Assembly: GCF_000183425.1 (NCBI RefSeq)
Contig: NC_014759.1
Location: 2,015,001 to 2,079,000 of the forward strand
Length of the DNA: 64,000 nucleotides
DNA from: Marivirga tractuosa DSM 4126
GTDB lineage: Bacteria; Bacteroidota; Bacteroidia; Cytophagales; Cyclobacteriaceae
Direction: 5' to 3'
Made by a program: the position numbers and the translations under genes. Positions 60,153 through 64,000 of this stretch are shown here, one piece after another. The notes under the pieces are model-generated. The model had not been told where the DNA came from. It made no database searches and saw only the letters and a program-made list of their open reading frames with translations. The first letter of the stretch is position 1; the number at the start of each line of letters is the position of its first letter.

Positions 60153-62885
60153 ATGGATAAATACACATATATCGCCAATGCCCATGGCAATTACATAGAG
60201 GAACTTTACCAATCCTATAAAAACGATCCACAATCTGTTGATGAATCTTGGCAGAAATTCTTTGAAGGTTTTGAGTTTTCTCAGAAGGATTTTGGAGGAA
60301 ATGGAAAAGCTCAAGAAACTAGAGTATCTTCAAAAGAAACTCAAGTAAGGAATCTGATCCAAGCTTATAGAATGCGTGGTCATTTGAAATCTAAAACCAA
60401 CCCTGTTAGAGACAGAAGACCGCATGACGCCAGAATTAGCTTGGAAGAATTTGGCTTAAAACAAGAAGATTTAAAAGAAGAATTTTCGATTGGTCAAGAA
60501 ATTGGACTTGGGAAAACAAGTCTTAAAAATATAATTGAAGCTTTAGACAAAATCTATGTAGGCTCTATTGGATTTGAATACATGCATATCCGTGACCCTA
60601 AAATTGTGGATTGGTTTATCGATAAAGCAGAGAGCTCAAAAGGTGATTATCAGCCAAAGCTAGAGGAAAAGAAAAGAGTACTTTCCAAATTAAATGAGGC
60701 TGTAGTATTCGAAAATTTCCTACACACAAAATTTTTAGGGCAAAAAAGATTCTCACTAGAAGGCGGGGAAAACACTATTCCATTCTTAGACAAAGTGATT
60801 AATCGTTCTTCAGAGTTAGGCACTAAGGAAGTGGTTATAGGAATGGCGCATCGTGGTAGGCTAAATGTATTGGCCAACATCATGAATAAAACTTATGAGC
60901 AGATTTTCTCTGAATTCGAAGGCAGTACTGATCCTGATTTAACCATGGGTGATGGTGATGTGAAATATCACATGGGTTACTCTAGCTACCTAGAAACCTC
61001 AAATGGAAAAAAATCTTATGTGAAATTAACGCCAAATCCTTCTCATTTAGAAGCTGTGAATTCAGTAGTTTTAGGCTATACCAGAGCTCAAATTGACGAT
61101 GAATATGGTGAAGACGTGAATGCCGCACTGCCTATCTTAATTCATGGTGACGCTGCAGTTGCAGGACAAGGAATTGTGTATGAAACCACTCAAATGTCTT
61201 TATTAGAAGGCTATTCAACTGGCGGAACAGTGCATTTGGTTATCAACAATCAGGTCGGATTCACTACAGATTATGATGATGCGCGTTCATCAATTTACTG
61301 TACGGACATTGCTAAAATGATTGATGCTCCAGTGCTGCACGTCAATGGAGATGATGCTGAGGCGGTCAATTTTGCAGCTAATTTAGCCGTGGAATATCGA
61401 AATAAATTCCATAAAGATATTTTTATAGATTTGTTATGTTACAGAAGACATGGGCATAATGAAAGTGATGAGCCTAAATTCACTCAACCTAAACTTTATA
61501 ACAAAATTGCCAAGCACCCTAACCCTAGAGAGGTTTATGTTAAAAAATTAACTGAACGAGGTGATTTGGATAATGATTCAGTAAAAAAACTGGAGAAAGA
61601 TTTCAAAAAACAGCTTCAAGACAGGCTAAATGAGGTAAAACAAAAACCTTTACCTTATAAACCACAAAAAATTGAAGAAGAGTGGGAGCAATTAAGAAGA
61701 GCTAAGTCCGATGACTTTTTAGAATCTCCTGACACTTCCATTTCGCAGGGATTGGTAGAAAAAATAGGAAAAGCCTTAACCACTTTACCGAAAGGGTTTA
61801 AACCATTAAAGCAAATAGACAAACTTTTAAAAGAGCGTAAGAAGAATTTCTTTGATGAGAAAATGCTCAATTGGGCAGATGCCGAATTGCTTTCTTATGG
61901 TTCTTTATTAGCCGAAGGGAACATTGTAAGAATGTCAGGTCAGGATGTGAAAAGAGGTACATTCTCTCACAGACACTCTTATTTGTTTGATGCTGAAACC
62001 AATGAGCCATATTGCAACCTTGATCATATTGAGGAAAATCAAAAAGAGAAATTTAAAATCTTCAATTCCTTATTATCAGAATTTGGAGTTTTAGGTTTTG
62101 AATACGGATATGCAATGGCCACACCAAATGCATTGGTGATTTGGGAAGCTCAATTTGGTGATTTTGCTAATGGAGCACAGGTTATGATTGATCAATTCAT
62201 TACTTCAGCCGAAAGTAAATGGCAAAGAATGAATGGTTTAGTTATGCTATTGCCTCATGGCTATGAAGGACAAGGTCCAGAGCATTCAAATGCCAGACCT
62301 GAAAGATTCCTTCAATTAGCCGCAGAGGAAAATTTAATTGTAACCAATATCACTACTCCTGCCAATCTATTTCACATGTTTAGAAGACAAGTGAAATGGG
62401 AATTCAGAAAGCCTTTGGTTCAGTTTGCGCCTAAATCATTATTGCGTCATCCAAAAGTGATTTCTCCAATTAAAGAATTTACTGAAGGCAAATTCAGAGA
62501 AATTTATGAAGATGATTTCGTAACCAACAAAAATGTAAAAAGAGTATTATTGTGTACTGGTAAAGTCTATTACGATTTATTAGAAAAGCAACAAGCTGAT
62601 GAAAGAAAGGATGTTGCCATCATCAGAATCGAGCAGCTACATCCGTTCCCAATGAACCAAGTAGACAAAGCTTTAAAGAAATTCAAAGATCCGGAAGTTT
62701 TCTGGGTACAAGAAGAGCCATCGAATATGGGATATTGGACCTATATGTTAAGAACAATAGCTAACAAGGCAGGCTTGCAATTGATTTCAAGAAAATCAAG
62801 TGCTTCTCCAGCTACTGGTTATGCCAAAGTTCATAAAGCAGAACAAGAAGCATTAGTTGAAAAAGCTTTTGACACAAAGAAATAA
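60153..62885 (+). CDS. sucA: 2-oxoglutarate dehydrogenase E1 component
   Basis: The 910-residue thiamine-diphosphate enzyme decarboxylates 2-oxoglutarate in the citric acid cycle. The short N-terminal E2-binding segment (ANAHGNYIEELYQSYKNDPQ) is typical of E1o. EVVIGMAHRGRLNVLANIM, GDVKYHMGYSS, the diphosphate-binding GDAAVAGQGIVYET and RHGHNESDEP are diagnostic. The C-terminal transketolase-like part has LPHGYEGQGPEHSNARPER. The E2 gene follows after 28 bases. Confidence 0.97.
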   Translation: MDKYTYIANAHGNYIEELYQSYKNDPQSVDESWQKFFEGFEFSQKDFGGNGKAQETRVSSKETQVRNLIQAYRMRGHLKSKTNPVRDRRPHDARISLEEFGLKQEDLKEEFSIGQEIGLGKTSLKNIIEALDKIYVGSIGFEYMHIRDPKIVDWFIDKAESSKGDYQPKLEEKKRVLSKLNEAVVFENFLHTKFLGQKRFSLEGGENTIPFLDKVINRSSELGTKEVVIGMAHRGRLNVLANIMNKTYEQIFSEFEGSTDPDLTMGDGDVKYHMGYSSYLETSNGKKSYVKLTPNPSHLEAVNSVVLGYTRAQIDDEYGEDVNAALPILIHGDAAVAGQGIVYETTQMSLLEGYSTGGTVHLVINNQVGFTTDYDDARSSIYCTDIAKMIDAPVLHVNGDDAEAVNFAANLAVEYRNKFHKDIFIDLLCYRRHGHNESDEPKFTQPKLYNKIAKHPNPREVYVKKLTERGDLDNDSVKKLEKDFKKQLQDRLNEVKQKPLPYKPQKIEEEWEQLRRAKSDDFLESPDTSISQGLVEKIGKALTTLPKGFKPLKQIDKLLKERKKNFFDEKMLNWADAELLSYGSLLAEGNIVRMSGQDVKRGTFSHRHSYLFDAETNEPYCNLDHIEENQKEKFKIFNSLLSEFGVLGFEYGYAMATPNALVIWEAQFGDFANGAQVMIDQFITSAESKWQRMNGLVMLLPHGYEGQGPEHSNARPERFLQLAAEENLIVTNITTPANLFHMFRRQVKWEFRKPLVQFAPKSLLRHPKVISPIKEFTEGKFREIYEDDFVTNKNVKRVLLCTGKVYYDLLEKQQADERKDVAIIRIEQLHPFPMNQVDKALKKFKDPEVFWVQEEPSNMGYWTYMLRTIANKAGLQLISRKSSASPATGYAKVHKAEQEALVEKAFDTKK

Positions 62886-62913
62886 AATTTTTTAAGATAG
62901 AATTCAGAGAAAC

Positions 62914-64000
62914 ATGAGTTTAGAAATAAAAGTACCGGAAGTAGGCGAATCAATCACCGAAGTAACCATTGCCTCATGGTTAAAAAAAGATGGCGATTTT
63001 GTTGAACAAGATGAAATCATCGCAGAACTGGAATCAGATAAAGCAACATTTGAATTGCCTGCTGAAGCTTCCGGTGTATTGACAATAAAAGCTCAAGAAG
63101 ACGAAACCATTGAAGTTGGCTCAGTCATTTGCGAAATAGACGAAGATGCCAAAGGAGGTGAATCTAAATCAGAAGAAAAATCTGAGGACAAGAAAGAAGA
63201 AAAATCCGAGCCAAAACAGGAGAAGAAAGAAAGCTCTTCTTCAAACAACGGACCAAAAAAGACTGGAGAAGTTCATGAAATGGTAGTTCCTACCGTTGGT
63301 GAATCTATCACAGAAGTGACCATAAGTTCTTGGTTGAAATCTGATGGCGACTATGTGGAAATGGACGAGGTTATTGCAGAAGTTGAATCAGACAAAGCAA
63401 CTTTTGAATTGCCTGCAGAGGCTAATGGTTTCTTACAAATAGTTGCACAAGAAGACGATACTATAGAGATCGGAGCTACAATCTGTAAGATTGAGGTTAC
63501 TGAAGGGGGAGCTCCTAGCGAATCTTCACCAGAGAAAAGTTCTTCTGAAAGTGATTCAAGCTCTGATTCCCAAGAAGAAGGAAAAGAAACTTATGCAACG
63601 GGACATGCTTCACCGGCCGCTGCTAAGATATTGAAGGAAAAAGGTATTGATCCTTCCAACATAAAAGGAAGCGGAAAAGATGGTAGAATTACAAAAGAGG
63701 ATGCTGAAAATGCAGAAAAGCAATCATCTAAAGCTCCAGAAAAAGAAAGCAAATCATCTGATTCAGGAATAGAAACAGACAAATTACCTTCTCCAGATGC
63801 AGGTGGAAATCGTGAGCAAAGAAAAGAAAAAATGTCGAGCTTGCGTAAAACTGTTGCCCGCAGATTAGTAAGCGTAAAAAATGAAACGGCTATGTTGACC
63901 ACTTTCAATGAAGTGGACATGAAGCCAATCATGGATTTACGTAAAAAATACAAAGAGCAATTTAAAGAGAAATATGAAGTTGGATTAGGCTTTATGTCAT
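62914..64000 (+). CDS. odhB: Dihydrolipoyllysine-residue succinyltransferase (E2o), cut by window edge, two lipoyl domains
   Basis: The frame is open from ATG 62914 to the window end (362 codons). Two lipoyl domains are present, each with ESDKATFELPAE: Lys43 in the first (about 1-76) and Lys161 in the second (about 122-195), joined by a Ser/Lys/Glu-rich linker. A peripheral-subunit-binding domain follows (SPAAAKILKEKGIDPSNIKG) and then the start of the catalytic domain (SSLRKTVARRLVSVKNETAM). E. coli SucB has a single lipoyl domain. Position after sucA with a 28-base gap identifies the E2 of the 2-oxoglutarate complex. Confidence 0.93.
   Translation, partial: MSLEIKVPEVGESITEVTIASWLKKDGDFVEQDEIIAELESDKATFELPAEASGVLTIKAQEDETIEVGSVICEIDEDAKGGESKSEEKSEDKKEEKSEPKQEKKESSSSNNGPKKTGEVHEMVVPTVGESITEVTISSWLKSDGDYVEMDEVIAEVESDKATFELPAEANGFLQIVAQEDDTIEIGATICKIEVTEGGAPSESSPEKSSSESDSSSDSQEEGKETYATGHASPAAAKILKEKGIDPSNIKGSGKDGRITKEDAENAEKQSSKAPEKESKSSDSGIETDKLPSPDAGGNREQRKEKMSSLRKTVARRLVSVKNETAMLTTFNEVDMKPIMDLRKKYKEQFKEKYEVGLGFMS

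Overview
The window is AT-rich chromosomal DNA of a Bacteroidota bacterium, most likely a marine-type member of the Cytophagales; a Marivirga-like genome is my guess, not a demonstrated fact. Reasons: sigma-A promoters of the Bacteroidota type (TTTG, about 19-21 bases, then TAnnTTTG) stand before rpmH-rnpA, accD, tRNA-fMet and tRNA-Ser; Shine-Dalgarno sequences are rare; and the families are typical of the phylum (NqrF, DUF4834, WbqC-like, reg_prop/Y_Y_Y sensor kinase, AccD without zinc ribbon, small four-helix-bundle proteins). Most genes are housekeeping core genes with short gaps.

Layout. 1-6.7 kb: a cut TauE/SafE-like exporter, S41 protease, rnpA-rpmH, an M61 peptidase and a membrane operon (DUF4389, DUF4870, M48 protease). 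6.8-13.4 kb: a fatty-acid beta-oxidation operon read leftwards, marR-fadN-[four-helix-bundle gene]-fadA-fadE, the same order as Bacillus fadNAE, with a perfect 28-bp palindrome before marR. 13.6-21.8 kb: a small membrane protein, a cyanophycinase-like lipoprotein, a lone nqrF, a radical SAM protein, a HEAT-like protein, accD, and a tetR-KAS III pair whose operator covers the tetR start codon. 21.9-24.6 kb: era-[four-helix-bundle gene]-der. 24.6-28.6 kb: tRNA-fMet followed by a GIY-YIG gene inside a duplicated tRNA 3' end, a four-gene membrane/START/Crp set, and tRNA-Ser with a decayed duplicate. 28.6-35.0 kb: BrkB, thioesterase, mltG, TsaC/YciO, WbqC and clpC. 35.3-36.4 kb: a small orphan gene and three tandem copies of an unusual tRNA-like RNA. 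36.5-42.0 kb: lrp-lgt, a MITE-like element, uvrA and a bile-acid symporter family protein. 42.2-49.3 kb: a heavy-metal RND efflux operon rich in histidine tracts, again with a four-helix-bundle gene inside. 49.5-56.6 kb: DUF4834, carB, a methyltransferase and UbiA-like pair, and rpsP-rimM-trmD with rplS. 56.8-64 kb: a large sensor kinase, then sucA and the start of odhB.

The two observations I rate highest are not ordinary genes. First, three paralogous four-helix-bundle genes each sit between co-directional operon genes (fad, era-der, czc). Each is bordered on both sides by degenerate repeats with a strict 7-bp period, and the repeat word differs by locus (TCTAG, AATT, TTGAA/TTCAA). The fadA-fadE junction has such repeats but no gene. 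Second, at 35.65-36.33 kb three tandem RNAs of 151-154 nt have a complete leucine-type tRNA acceptor, D arm and T arm, an anticodon loop unsuited to decoding (pyrimidine at position 37), and an 82-85 nt variable region holding a hairpin supported by a compensatory base change. Whether either is already described I cannot check from here.
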